Of a stretch of DNA of 64,000 nucleotides, positions 54,625-64,000 are shown one piece after another (positions within the stretch are counted from its first letter, which is position 1; every line of letters begins with the position of its first letter). The position numbers and the translations under genes were made by a program. This DNA is from Acridotheres tristis. Lineage: Eukaryota > Chordata > Aves > Passeriformes > Sturnidae. Under the pieces are notes generated by a model. That model ran no database searches. It was given only the letters and a program-made list of their open reading frames with translations, and had not been told where the DNA came from. The DNA lies in assembly GCA_037013685.1 (NCBI GenBank), contig CM072894.1, forward strand, positions 30,503,529-30,567,528. Direction: 5' to 3'.

Positions 54625-57455
54625 ATTACCTTGAAATATCTAAATCAATGCTAAATGAATTCTAAGCTCCTGCCCTTACTTAAAGGTTGAGATGTTCTCA
54701 CTTACAGAAGGTGACACAAGGGCTCCTGGTTTCTGCTGGCATTTTTCTAATGCACATCTGACGATTAAACAGGAATAATTTAAATGTGAGTTGGAAATTT
54801 CAAGCACCAGTGACAGAGGTTGCAGAACCACAGCGTTACTTTGTTTATAAAACATTGTAATTCATGGAAGATAAAGCTCTGCTCTGTATCATTTCTGTGC
54901 AGCGGTAAGGAAAATAGGGTGGGGGAAAAGCAGAGCTACTGATCTTTTTCCCTTCAATTAGAAGGAGTGGAAGGCAAAGTTGGACATGAGCTGAAATATG
55001 AAGAATTATTCCTATCAGGCAGCAAGCTCACAGGAAAAATACATCAGTGCTGGTGTAGGTTTAATTCAAGCTGGTTAAGGCTGTTTGAGCTCCTTTGGCA
55101 CTTTGCAGCACAGCACCTGGAGCCCGTGTCCAGGTTCAAGCTGACAGAGCACAGAGACTTCCCCAGGTGCTTCCACTCCGCACTGCTGTGCCAAGTGTGA
55201 AAGTTGGGAAGGATACTGTGAGTCTGCCAGCATGTTTATCTACATGGTGCATCTCCTTTGAGTCAACAAGCATCTTTAGAAGTGTAAGAATGAACAATTA
55301 GTCATCTGTGGCAAACAAGGGTTTTGCAGGCGTCCTCTCCCGCTCCCCCAAAAGACAAACCTCACTGCTCTGCACAAGGGCACAAGCAGCTCATTTTTCA
55401 CTCGCTGTACACACTACCAAATATTCAGCTCTCCAGAATAAAAGGGTCTGAAAAATATAAGGGGGTATCTTAAGCACTTGGCAGTTTGAATTAAAAAGAA
55501 AGGTCAATGCCAAGGAATTCAGATAGAAGCAAAAAAACCCCAGACATCTCAATGCTGTTAGGCTTTAAAAATGAATGCATGCATTGTTTGCTCACAGTTT
55601 TTCGCAGCAGCATTCATAATTTAGGAAACTATTAATCAGCATGATGAAGCATCCTGTTTCCAACCAAGAACAAAAAAAAATAATTGCACAATACAGCTTA
55701 TTTTCTTCTCACTTGAAAGAGATCTTCTGGTAAAATTTGATGGGAATTCCAAAGATTTGGGCTTTTGAACTTTGGGATAAGTTGCACCAGAGAAAAAGCC
55801 CCAGCCAAGCAACAGAATCCTTCCACTGCCCTTTTATAAGACTCATTACAAGTCACTGCTCATGAAGCCTTATTTTCTTTTGGCCCATGCCAGGACTGAT
55901 ACTCTATAGTTGTTAAGCTGACAGCAGGAAAGGAGCACTGAAGGCCACAAACATTTGCAGGATTTATACAAAATTCAGATCAACTTTCAACAGAGCCACA
56001 GCAGATACTGAACAGTGAGGCAAGGTGGCCAGGGAAAAGCAGGGCAGAAAGAAAAGGGGCAAGGAGGGGATGAGAGCAAAGAAACAGTGGCTGAGGAGAG
56101 TTCTGGTAGGCAAAGAACTGAAAATGACAAAGGTTTGGGCAATGAATTTACTGCTGGCTTGCCAACAACAACTCTCCAGAGCTCTTAAGCCAGTGCTGTA
56201 GGTTTAAGATCTGCTGCTTCCCCATCCCAACAAAGTTACTGCGACAGTAAGTGATTACAGAAGCAAGGGATCCAAAGGACAGCTTTTATTTGGTAGCTCA
56301 TTCAGGGAGATAATAAATTCGTTATTATTTGTAATAAATCCATCATTATCCCTTTTGTGATTTTATTTTAAAAGCCATTTCATACCTTTTCTTTGCTTGG
56401 GAGTACTGGTGGTGAGAATTGGACATAGCCTGATGAAATTCCGGCAGTTTCAAAGTTATGAAAAATCTTTCTTCTATTTTCTGCCTCCCTTCCCTGCTAC
56501 ATTCACATCTTCCTGCTAGTGAAGTATCATTTTCCTGGCTTCAAAAACCTTCTATTTCTGAATGGCATTGCTACAGTGACCTGTTCAGTGGGGGCAATCT
56601 GGCTCAGCCTAGAGGGGTAAGGATTAAACAGCTTGTGGCTGCTGTTGGGAGCAGAGGTCAGGCATGGGATGAGGTTAACAAGGTGACACAGGGTGAGAAC
56701 TGCCCCATCAGGAAGGGATGCAGCAGGGAAGCAGCCAGGCTGCAGCTTCTGCTCCCTCCAAGCGTTCCTGTAAGGCACAGATCCTGCAAAGAGAGAACCA
56801 GAGAGGGGACAGTGAACTGGAGGCTGCACTGTGAGCCAGCACTGCGCGGTGGCAGGGGGAGCAGTGACTTTGTTACCTGGGCTGTCACACGAGGATTTCC
56901 AGCGCTGGCACACAGGAGCAGCACAGGATGCCGTGAGGAAAGAGCCAGGAGCCTTGCTCCTGCTCCATCTCCTGCTGGGAAGAGCCAGCTCCAGCCACTG
57001 ACACGTTCCTGCTCCGGCACCACCGCTGCACCCGGCGGAACACGCTCCATGCAGGCAGAATTTTCAGACATCCAACACTCAGCCACCCCTTTTTAATGCC
57101 ATTAGTGATGCAGCAACATGTATTTATATTTACATATAAATACAAAATGGTCAGATACCACGTTTTAAAGCGTAATTTACAATCTGAAACTGCTTACACT
57201 TTCATGACTAGGGTTTTTCTCATTTACATTCATCATTTAATTCCACTGGAATTTGATTTTTAAGAAAGCCCAACATATCTTAATTACCATAAAAAGATCC
57301 ATACACATTTTACTTAAAAATAGCTTCTGTAAGAGGAAATCTACCAAAAATAACACGAAATATATTATTATGCATACATTTTCTTTTTTGTAAAGTACAA
57401 ACAAGAATCTGATCTCTTCTGGGTATTGCCTGATCTAATATGGCTATAGGTTCTA

Positions 57456-57461
57456 TTTATT
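57456..57461 (-). terminator. LYPD1: Candidate LYPD1 poly(A) signal (AATAAA)
   Basis: The + strand reads TTTATT, i.e. AATAAA on the - strand. It is the first canonical signal after the LYPD1 stop codon, about 1.26 kb into the presumed 3' UTR. No transcript evidence is available, so this is a positional inference. Confidence 0.4.
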
Positions 57462-57796
57462 TTGTTTGCTTTTCAAAGTAAAGGGAAAGACAGAAGAAAT
57501 GTAAGGGCACAAACCGAAATAAAACCGCATTCTTTCCAAAGACACAGATGATCAGAGAAAGAACACTTTGAAAACCAATAAATGACAACAGGTACAAATA
57601 AACACCATCCAAGCGCTATGCAGTGTTTTGTCTGAGCATGTGCTGCAATGACCTTGTAACAGTTATTAAAAACAACAACAAAGAAATGCTACTGGCAGAA
57701 AAAGCTGTCAAGCGAAACACTGAAAAATTGGTACCATTTCCTAACAAGTAAGTGCAGAACTGATAGTATTTCATGTGTGTTCCCCCACGTATGCAG

Positions 57797-57824
57797 ACCT
57801 CTTTGTTGCTCTCTGTGCCCGCAG
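57797..57824 (+). other. GPR39: 3' splice site of the GPR39 terminal exon
   Basis: A pyrimidine-rich run (CTCTTTGTTGCTCTCTG) leads to CCCGCAG, with the AG at 57823-57824. Joining here leaves GA as the last two bases of a split Arg codon, so the intron is phase 1. This matches the position of the Arg-Leu-Ile-Val junction at the start of conserved TM6 sequence in known GPR39 proteins. The open frame runs further upstream to 57773, but those extra residues do not resemble TM6 and are intronic. Confidence 0.93.
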
Positions 57825-58348
57825 GACTGATCGTTGTCACTCTGGCGCTTTGCTGGATGCCAAACCAGGTCAGAAGGATCATGGCAGCTGCTAAACCGAA
57901 GCAGGACTGGACCGTCCCCTACTTCAGAGCCTACATCACCCTCCTTCCCATCGCCGACATCTTCTTCTACCTCAGCTCGGTGGTGAACCCGCTGCTGTAC
58001 AACATCTCCTCGCGGCAGTTCCGCAGCGTGTTCCTGCAGGTGCTGTGCTGCCGCCTGACTCTCCAGCACGCCAACAAGGAGAGGTTCCTCAGGGCCAACC
58101 AGAGCTCCGAGGAGAGGAGCAGCCGCTCCCTGAGCCCGCTGCTCTTCACGTCCTCCAGGCGCGGCTCTTCCACCAAGCGCAAGGCCAAAGCTTTCCTGAG
58201 CACCTTCCAGAAGGAGCCCACGGCCGGCTGCAGCCCAGGGGAGCCGGGTCCTGCCCCACCGCATCCCAGCCTGGAAGTGGTGCCCCTTGAGACCGGCTCA
58301 GAGCCCGGGCCGGGAGCACAGAACGGCTTTTGTGAGCATCAAGTGTGA
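57825..58348 (+). CDS. GPR39: GPR39 terminal coding exon (end of TM6, TM7, cytoplasmic tail)
   Basis: GPR39 is a zinc-activated class A GPCR of the ghrelin/neurotensin receptor group, located at the plasma membrane. This exon starts after a pyrimidine-rich acceptor ending GCAG. It opens in phase 1 with GA, completing an Arg codon, followed by 173 codons and TGA at 58346-58348. Counting from the first complete codon (Leu), the end of TM6 is residues 1-22 with the CWMP motif at 9-12. The third extracellular loop carries KPKQDW at 23-28. TM7 is about 36-60 with NPLLY at 54-58, followed by helix 8 and a Cys-Cys pair at 74-75, a likely palmitoylation site. The tail is Ser/Arg- and then Pro/Gly-rich and ends GFCEHQV, against GFQEHEV in human GPR39. 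From the shared Arg the piece is about 174 residues, against 168 in the 453-residue human protein. The exon is much richer in GC and CpG than the intron before it. Coding exon 1 (N-terminus to TM6) is not in the window. Identification is by recognition of the family sequence and is very secure. Confidence 0.97.
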
Positions 58349-58663
58349 CTTCATAAGGCAAAGCTAATGCTTAGCAGTGAGCTTAAAAACGTGGAAATCG
58401 AAATGACCCAGGAAAGTGACAACATCAAAAAAGGAACAACACAGATGGATTTGTTTCCAGTTATGCAGAAGGAACAGGAGTTCTATATCCTGCTGGGATT
58501 TTTAAGTGCACACTGGAAATTCAATCTGCTAACTGAACTCATTAGCTGACAAAAATATCAGCCCCTCTTCTCCACACAACCACTGAACTTCCCTTGCTGT
58601 TGACAGGGATTTGGAAACAAACAGAAAATAATTGCAGCGTCCTTGAAGAAAGAAGGATGCAGG

Positions 58664-58696
58664 ACAAAAAAAGAAAAAAAAAAAAAACAAAACAAA
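58664..58696. repeat. A-rich run in the GPR39/LYPD1 intergene
   Basis: Interrupted poly(A) on the + strand, lying 23 bases beyond the LYPD1 stop and within its 3' UTR, where it reads as a poly(U)-rich tract. On + it falls in the GPR39 3' UTR or flank. It is genomic and can cause oligo-dT mispriming of GPR39 transcripts. Confidence 0.8.
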
Positions 58697-58718
58697 CCCG
58701 AAACAACTTGCTTGAAGT

Positions 58719-58954
58719 TTAGCAGTACCAAAACAACAGAGCAAATTTAAGAAGCAGAAGAGTGGTTATCACGTGTGCCCTCGGCACCACGGCAGAGCTG
58801 CCCCTCTTCTTGGGCCGGGGTCCATTGCAGAGCGGGGTGTTGCAGCAGCTGATGCAGACAGAGTTCACCTTGCCGGGGGAGCAGAAGGACTGGTAGCCAG
58901 CAGAGGCGATCAGACACGCGGCCGAGGAGGCGCAGGACTTGCGGTACATGATTC
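58719..58954 (-). CDS. LYPD1: LYPD1 (Lynx2) terminal coding exon with GPI-anchor signal
   Basis: LYPD1/Lynx2 is a small GPI-anchored Ly6/uPAR three-finger protein that modulates nicotinic acetylcholine receptors in neurons. Read on the - strand, the exon starts at 58954 after an acceptor ending GTCACAG. GA completes a Gly codon (phase 1), and 77 codons plus TAA (58721-58719) follow. The sequence IMYRKSCASSAACLIAS at residues 1-17 and the CCNTPLCN box at 36-43 are hallmarks of the Ly6 fold. Cysteines fall at 7, 13, 24, 33, 36, 37 and 42, before a final Cys at 77. After the finger domain come a basic linker PRPKKRGSS (45-53), where the GPI attachment site should lie, and a hydrophobic tail (61-76) as expected for a cleaved GPI signal. 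The core is nearly identical to mammalian LYPD1 and only the GPI tail differs. The earlier exons (signal peptide and first half of the domain) lie beyond the right edge, since I found no match to them in 59000-64000. Confidence 0.97.
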
Positions 58955-58972
58955 CTGTGACACAGAACAAGG
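58955..58972 (-). other. LYPD1: 3' splice site of the LYPD1 terminal exon
   Basis: The - strand reads CCTTGTTCTGTGTCACAG immediately before the exon, a short pyrimidine-rich tract with a CAG acceptor at 58957-58955. The phase-1 junction restores the Gly of the Gly-Ile-Met-Tyr sequence conserved in LYPD1. An ATG-initiated frame continues upstream to 58970, but those residues are intronic. Confidence 0.92.
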
Positions 58973-59478
58973 GTTATCCGTTTGGGGGGAGCACTTTACA
59001 GCAGGACTCGTTCTCCAAAGCAGCTGCAAACCCAGTTTACATCCCCAAAGCACTGCTGGTGCTCAGGGCAGACACCTCAGCGGTGACAGGACCAACAGCC
59101 CCCGGCTGCCGGAGCGCCGCCGCCGCTCTGCTCGGGATTTCTCAGTAGTTCGATTCTGGTTGGAACCAAAAATATTACAGACCTAATTTGCATAATGTAG
59201 ATCAAATGATGCATTTTATAACTGGAACTCTTCATCTTTCAGGATAAACTGTTTGACTAGCTATAGCTGAAATGCAATTAGTGAGAAAATTAGTTTTGTT
59301 TCTATTGCTGAACATGTCTGAGTTAAGGTGTCTAAGTAATTACAGCTTTCTATGCTCTTAATTTGTCTTTTGAGAATTTTTTTCCTTTTCTTGTTCCTTT
59401 GCCACACACAGACAAGTAACCAAGAGTAAAAAGAGGATGATTATCAGCAAAACTTTCATCCTCCTCCCTCCCATTTTC

Positions 59479-59492
59479 TTTTTTTTTTTTTT
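59479..59492. repeat. Poly(T) run in LYPD1 intron
   Basis: Fourteen T in a row after CCCATTTTC. No associated element is recognised. Confidence 0.7.
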
Positions 59493-62400
59493 GAAGAAGA
59501 TCTCGAGTACTTTTCCAGGTAATCTCAGTTCTTGCTTGTCTTTGAAGTTTAATACTCTCAACAACAAAAATTTCCATTTCTACAGAAGTGTCTTTCTTGA
59601 GTTGAAAGTCTTCCCTTTTTGAATGTAATTTAAGGTAATTTTAATTAATAAGCTAATTTATAATTTTTCAAATTGTTTTTAACTGAAAAAAGTATGTACT
59701 TCTGGCTGTTATTTTAACATGGTTTATAAAGGCTTTAAAATACACAGTTGTATTTTCTTCTGTCACAGTGGAAAATGGTTATGGCAGTTCCCCATCTCAT
59801 TATTCCAAAATTTTCCTGCAAGTGATACAGTAGAAATTGTGTCTTAGAATAACACACACATAATAGAAATAGATAATGGATTCTTGCCTGCTTGTAGTTA
59901 CAAAAGGAGGTAGGGATTTTCCTAAGGATGATAAAATCCCTATTCCTTTTGAATATGGGATTTTCAAAATGTTTTTATTTTTTTCCTCCTGAAAAACAAG
60001 GGAACTGGATTCTCTTGGAGAATGGTGCCTTTGCATCCTGTGACATGGTCCCGAAACGTCTTTAGATGCACAGTGATTGAGACTGTTTTGGAGGGAGCGA
60101 GGTGGGAATGTGACCTGCAGGTACTGGATGTACAGTGCCTGCAGATGCCTCAGTCCCCAGGGACTCGGTAACCACTGCAGCAGCTCCATGGTCCAGGAGA
60201 CACCTCTGCAATTTGGCATCAGCCACTGCACCTCTGAGTGCTGCGAGTGGCAGCAGAACACCCTTTGTTTGGGCTGTGCTCAGAAAGAAGGATTTCCTGT
60301 CTTCAGAGACTTTTAATTAAAGCAATTCTTTTATACTGTCACAACACTGCTGCCATCCCAACAATGCAGGGGTTTCCTTGTTTGTGTTCTTCCTCTACAA
60401 ATCTCAACTCTGAAACATGTTTTTAGGCTATCTTTCTCGTTAAACTTATGAAGAGAAGCCCTCAAGTGAGTGTTAAATCTTCCTCTGTCTCCAGTGAGCT
60501 TCAATCAATCAGCACAGCAGGTAGAGCCTTTTCTCAAGAAGGAAGAGGAGCTGTGGGCTGTTCTCCCTCTAACAGCAAAAGCACACAGATCAAGCAATGC
60601 AGTCTTTATTACTACAGTTTGCTAGAAGAAGGGAGTTCTGTCTCTGCTGACAAACCACTGCTGTCAAGGAGCCTCAGTGGTGCTGCCACTGATCAGCTTT
60701 ACAATACCAAAATCCCAGTTGATGTTTCCCAAAAAAACCTGGGGCTTTGTCCCTGTTCCTCCTGCAGTCTTCCCAGAGCAGAGGCAGATGCGACCCTTCC
60801 CATGGCTACAAAAATGTTTTTCCTTCCCCTTCCCTCTTGAGAAAGGACTCCTGTATTCAATTAAACCAGGCACAATGACAGCTCTCCATTCCCTAATCCC
60901 TCATCTCCCCATCACAGATTATTTCCCTGAGCAACAAAAGCCCAACAAACTCGGCCATTCCTCAGTCTTCCATATGAACAGCAGTGAATTTGACTTTCTT
61001 CTCAAAACCCAAGCCTCTAAAAAGCTTTTGACCCTGGCAGATTTCCTATTCCCATCATTTTATAGATCACTCTCTTCCTGCTGTTTCCTTTTCACAGGTT
61101 TCCTACAAAGCTCTGTTCACAATTTGAACTAGTGATTTATTAGTTTGGGTTCCTGAAATATCACACTTTGCACTTCTCCCATAGATTAGGAGATTGGAAT
61201 TGTTAACTGCTGTGAACAATTAAATGATGCCCTCTGAGGCACGGTTTTCTCCTTCTGAGGCAGGCAACTTTGGGAAACTTCTCCTGCAAAAAATCAAAGT
61301 CCTGCAGTTTAACTCCACGTGTTTACAACAGATCTGTTTTCCAGGATCAATCCCATAGAACAATCCTGAGCTCCTTTAGAAGTCAAAACACAATATTCCT
61401 GCACAGACTGAAGTTTTACTACTCAAAGTTTCATGAACAGATGGACCATGTTCACACCTAAATAGGGAGAATAATCTGACTAGCAGCAAAATCCCCTTGT
61501 AACACTTCTCCAGTGGCTTTTCAGTAAATGCCTTACAATAGGAAATTTCACACCCAAGTGATCATTTATTCCCATTCCCTGTTCCCGTAATCAAAATTTT
61601 AGAAATATTTTGTACTTTAAAAACCCGAGGAAATGCTGAGTTTTTAACAGCTCCTTTGCAAACAACATGCCCTTCACATCCAAGATTTTTTCCTTTAAGT
61701 ACTGATAGATTCTCTTGATCTCACAAACCAGCTGCTATCACACTAAGTGCTTTTTACAAAGCATCAGGTATGAAGCAAGCTCGATCAGCACAGAAAGGCT
61801 GTGCTCTGTCTCTGGTTCTGCAGTGTCTTGACAAGCAGACACAATGCCAACAGGCACAGAAGTGGTGGAAAAGGAGGGAATGTTAGCACTGCAGGAGTGA
61901 CATTTTTAAAACACTTGTGCTGTGACTTCACTTACTCTTAAACCTTCTTCCTATCATAATTCTGGTAGGAAATACATTACTACAACTAACTTTCATGACG
62001 GCAGGAACACCATCTCCTCCCTCCAGCAAGCAGGTTAATGGTCCCCAGTAACTTCAGCTCCCCCCTTGAGCTCAGCCAGGACAGCAGCCTCCTCTCTGGG
62101 TTATATCCAGAGCTTTCTCCTCAAACTCCTCCTTTGCAGCATTGCTGAGCCACTTCCAAAACGATCCCCAAGATCTCCCTGAATCATTTGCCACCAGCAG
62201 GCTGAACTGCAGACAGCTCTTCAAAATGGTTATCTGCCTCATAAGACTCATACCACAGACATAACTGCTAATTACTGGGTATTCTTGCCTGAGCAATCAG
62301 CTTGATGCATTCATTAACACATCGCCCAGAAAAATAATTGCAAACCTTTCTGGAAGGTTTTCTTCTACCTCAGATTGTTTTGAATCACTGACTGAGCAAG

Positions 62401-62812
62401 GAGATTTCACTTTTTACACTCTGCTTTTACTGGGATGGGGTCATTCTCAGCTACCCACCCTCAACAATTGACACTAGTGATCAATTAGCATATTTATGAC
62501 TACTTAATTAGTATATTTATTGCCCAATTACCTGATGGATGAATACAGAATAATTTGTCCTTTTTCACGGATTCAGCAGACCCCCAACAACAGTTTAAGT
62601 TCTAGAAGGATGTTTTACTGTGAAGGACCTACTACTGACCAACAGATTTTCCTTTATTTTGGCTTCAAGTTTTGTGGGATGCAGACCAAGAACTTTCAAG
62701 AAAAGAGGGGAGTGAATTAGAACAGATGTGTGATAATGTGCCAATATTCCACACCCTCTCCTGTCATATATACCTATGACAGCTATGTTTGTTTTCAGGG
62801 TTTGTTGTTTTA

Positions 62813-62827
62813 TTTTTTTTTTTTTTT
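62813..62827. repeat. Poly(T) run in LYPD1 intron
   Basis: Fifteen T in a row followed by AAAGCAG. No associated element is recognised. Confidence 0.7.
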
Positions 62828-64000
62828 AAAGCAGATTTGGGCTTAAATTTGGTATTGAAAATTTATTTCTAGACTAAGCAACTTGCCCATGGTTTCACCT
62901 CTCTCTGCCCCACAAGTCATCACTTTATTAGACAGTGTCAAGGCCCAAACTACTATTTCTGCCTTATTCCTTGCAATGAAGGGATGGGTGTAAATCTTAA
63001 GGTTTTTCTATAGTTCCTGCTTGCAATATTTATTTTCTCAGCTGGATCCAGTCTAGTCCTGTGCATCTGCACCCTGGCACTGTTTTTGGCCACATGCAGG
63101 TGCATTCTGTCTTGATTGTAACAAACAATTCAAGCAATAATTTATTCAAATCAACAAGTGAGTGTTCTTTCCTGTACCTTCTCTGCACAGCCCAGTGCAT
63201 TTCTCTTGAATAACAGTGTAACTTGTTACTAGGACAACCACAAAAGGTGACATCACACCTACTTCTTACACTCTGTTTATGCAGAAGACACCAGAAGATC
63301 CAAGGTTTTTCTCTTACTGATTGAAAAGGATCTTATTAGACACCTCTGATTCTTCTGTTCTGGGAGGTGCTGACAAAAAGATGCTGTGTAACCATGACTT
63401 TCCAACTCTTAAGAGCCAACCACAATCCAGGCAGTGTGCAACTTCAGTTTGCACCTGTGCTCTCAGGAGTGTCCTTCAGCAAAATGCACACCGGCTCTCC
63501 GAACCAAAACAGGCAATCAGGGTATCACCTCTGAGATCAGTGACCTAATTTCCAAAAAAAGTCATCTTCCCACTCCTTTGACCCAGCTACTCTGTTTTCT
63601 GCAATGGCACAGCTCAGCAGGAAATCACAGCCCTGTCCTTCACCCCAGGACCTCGTGGCCACAAAACCCTCCTCTCTGTTTGCCTCAGTCAAGTGGACAA
63701 TGTCACTTTGCCCAACACCGAGCTTTCCAAGCCAGATGTTCTCTGATCTCGTGGGCTCTGACTGACACTCCACTTTTTAAAAGAAAGCTTTTTCTGCACC
63801 ATTTAGTATATAGCCAATTTCACAGGCCTGTGTGAAGTAAGTCTTGTGCAGCTCATTCTGCAAACAATGCTTTAGCAAAATCCCCTGCACGTGCGCTGAG
63901 CAAACCTGCCACATAAATCTTCTGGAGCTTAGAAAGAAGTCTGTGTCCAGCTAGGACAGCACTGACACATCCCTGAGCCTTTTCAACACTGCACCAGGTG

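Larger units (their letters stand above)
46920..57435. other. Intron sequence without recognisable genes
   Basis: It contains AGC and TTTTG microsatellites, an AT-rich block at 47640-48130 with the look of a conserved non-coding element, and a GC-rich block at 56600-57060 just before the GPR39 acceptor region. No exon of a known gene is recognised. Confidence 0.5.
1..57824 (+). other. GPR39: GPR39 large intron (5' part outside the window)
   Basis: GPR39 has two coding exons separated by a very long intron in other vertebrates. No sequence resembling exon 1 (N-terminus and TM1-5, roughly 280 codons) occurs in this window, and the longest open frames here have no receptor features. The whole stretch to the acceptor at 57824 is therefore read as intron. 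It is mostly AT-rich and CpG-poor, with few interspersed repeats. Nested non-coding transcripts or 5' UTR exons cannot be excluded. Confidence 0.85.
57436..58718 (-). other. LYPD1: Predicted LYPD1 3' UTR, antisense to the whole GPR39 coding exon
   Basis: Downstream of the LYPD1 stop on the - strand there is no AATAAA until 57461-57456. A transcript cleaved 10-30 bases beyond it would end near 57436 and span the complete GPR39 coding exon, its acceptor and part of its intron. Antisense overlap of LYPD1 with the last GPR39 exon is established in mammals. The exact end here is inferred from the signal alone. Variant ATTAAA signals further on (57241-57236 and 57097-57092 on -) could give longer forms. 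Confidence 0.55.
58955..64000 (-). other. LYPD1: LYPD1 intron (continues beyond the right edge)
   Basis: This is intronic sequence upstream of the LYPD1 terminal exon on the - strand. It also lies 3' of GPR39, so the GPR39 3' UTR or downstream flank occupies its first part on the + strand. It is AT-rich with a small CpG-rich spot near 59095-59140, T-runs at 59479-59492 and 62813-62827, and no recognisable exon. Short open frames on both strands show no family similarity that I recognise. Confidence 0.75.

Noticed and set aside
56458..57096. 212-codon + frame upstream of the GPR39 exon
   Set aside because: No family similarity and simultaneous - strand frames. Kept only as a low-interest observation, not as a gene.
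1..57824. Search for GPR39 exon 1
   Set aside because: No frame shows TM1-TM5 or the DRY-type motif region. Exon 1 must lie upstream of the window.
57689..58264. 191-codon - strand frame opposite the GPR39 exon
   Set aside because: Shadow frame of the GC-rich GPR39 coding sequence, with no family similarity. On the - strand this region is better explained as LYPD1 3' UTR.
59000..64000. Search for LYPD1 exon 2 (first half of the three-finger domain)
   Set aside because: No - strand segment resembles the expected cysteine-rich sequence, so the exon must lie beyond the window.
1..64000. tRNA, snRNA, rRNA or mitochondrial insertions, and endogenous retrovirus genes
   Set aside because: No characteristic boxes, retroviral motifs or long LTR pairs were recognised by eye. 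A covariance-model and RepeatMasker run would be needed to exclude degraded copies.

Overview
This window is a stretch of vertebrate nuclear genome, most likely from a bird. The evidence is a low gene density, exons with AG/GT splice signals, strong CpG depletion over most of the length, and degenerate CR1 LINE fragments whose 3' ends carry the ATTCTATGA-type tail typical of avian CR1. I cannot fix the species. Interspersed repeats are sparse, which fits a compact avian intron.

Only two protein-coding exons can be supported, and both lie in the last 7 kb. On the + strand, 57825-58348 is the terminal coding exon of GPR39, the zinc-sensing class A GPCR. It carries the end of TM6, TM7 and the cytoplasmic tail. 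On the - strand, 58719-58954 is the terminal coding exon of LYPD1 (Lynx2), a GPI-anchored Ly6/three-finger protein. The two genes meet tail to tail. The first AATAAA reached downstream of the LYPD1 stop is at 57456-57461 (- strand), so the LYPD1 3' UTR probably runs antisense across the whole GPR39 coding exon. This overlap is known in mammals.

Everything upstream (1-57824) is read as the large intron between the two coding exons of GPR39, with exon 1 lying before the window. Everything from 58955 to 64000 is LYPD1 intron, with its earlier exons beyond the window. The GPR39 intron holds three CR1 fragments (2378-2420 and 2964-3368 on -, 19173-19404 on +), scattered microsatellites and homopolymers, and one clearly unusual block at about 32740-33812. 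In that block a CpG-rich segment is followed by a minisatellite of twelve 35-36 bp units. Each unit contains ATCAATA (the ONECUT/HNF6 core), a CCGGCCGG palindrome and GAGCTC.

No mobile element with intact coding capacity, no RNA gene and no novel multi-gene system was found. The points most worth checking are the CpG-rich/minisatellite block, the sense-antisense 3' overlap, a 57-codon hydrophobic small ORF at 42411, and a splice-bounded open frame at 46742.
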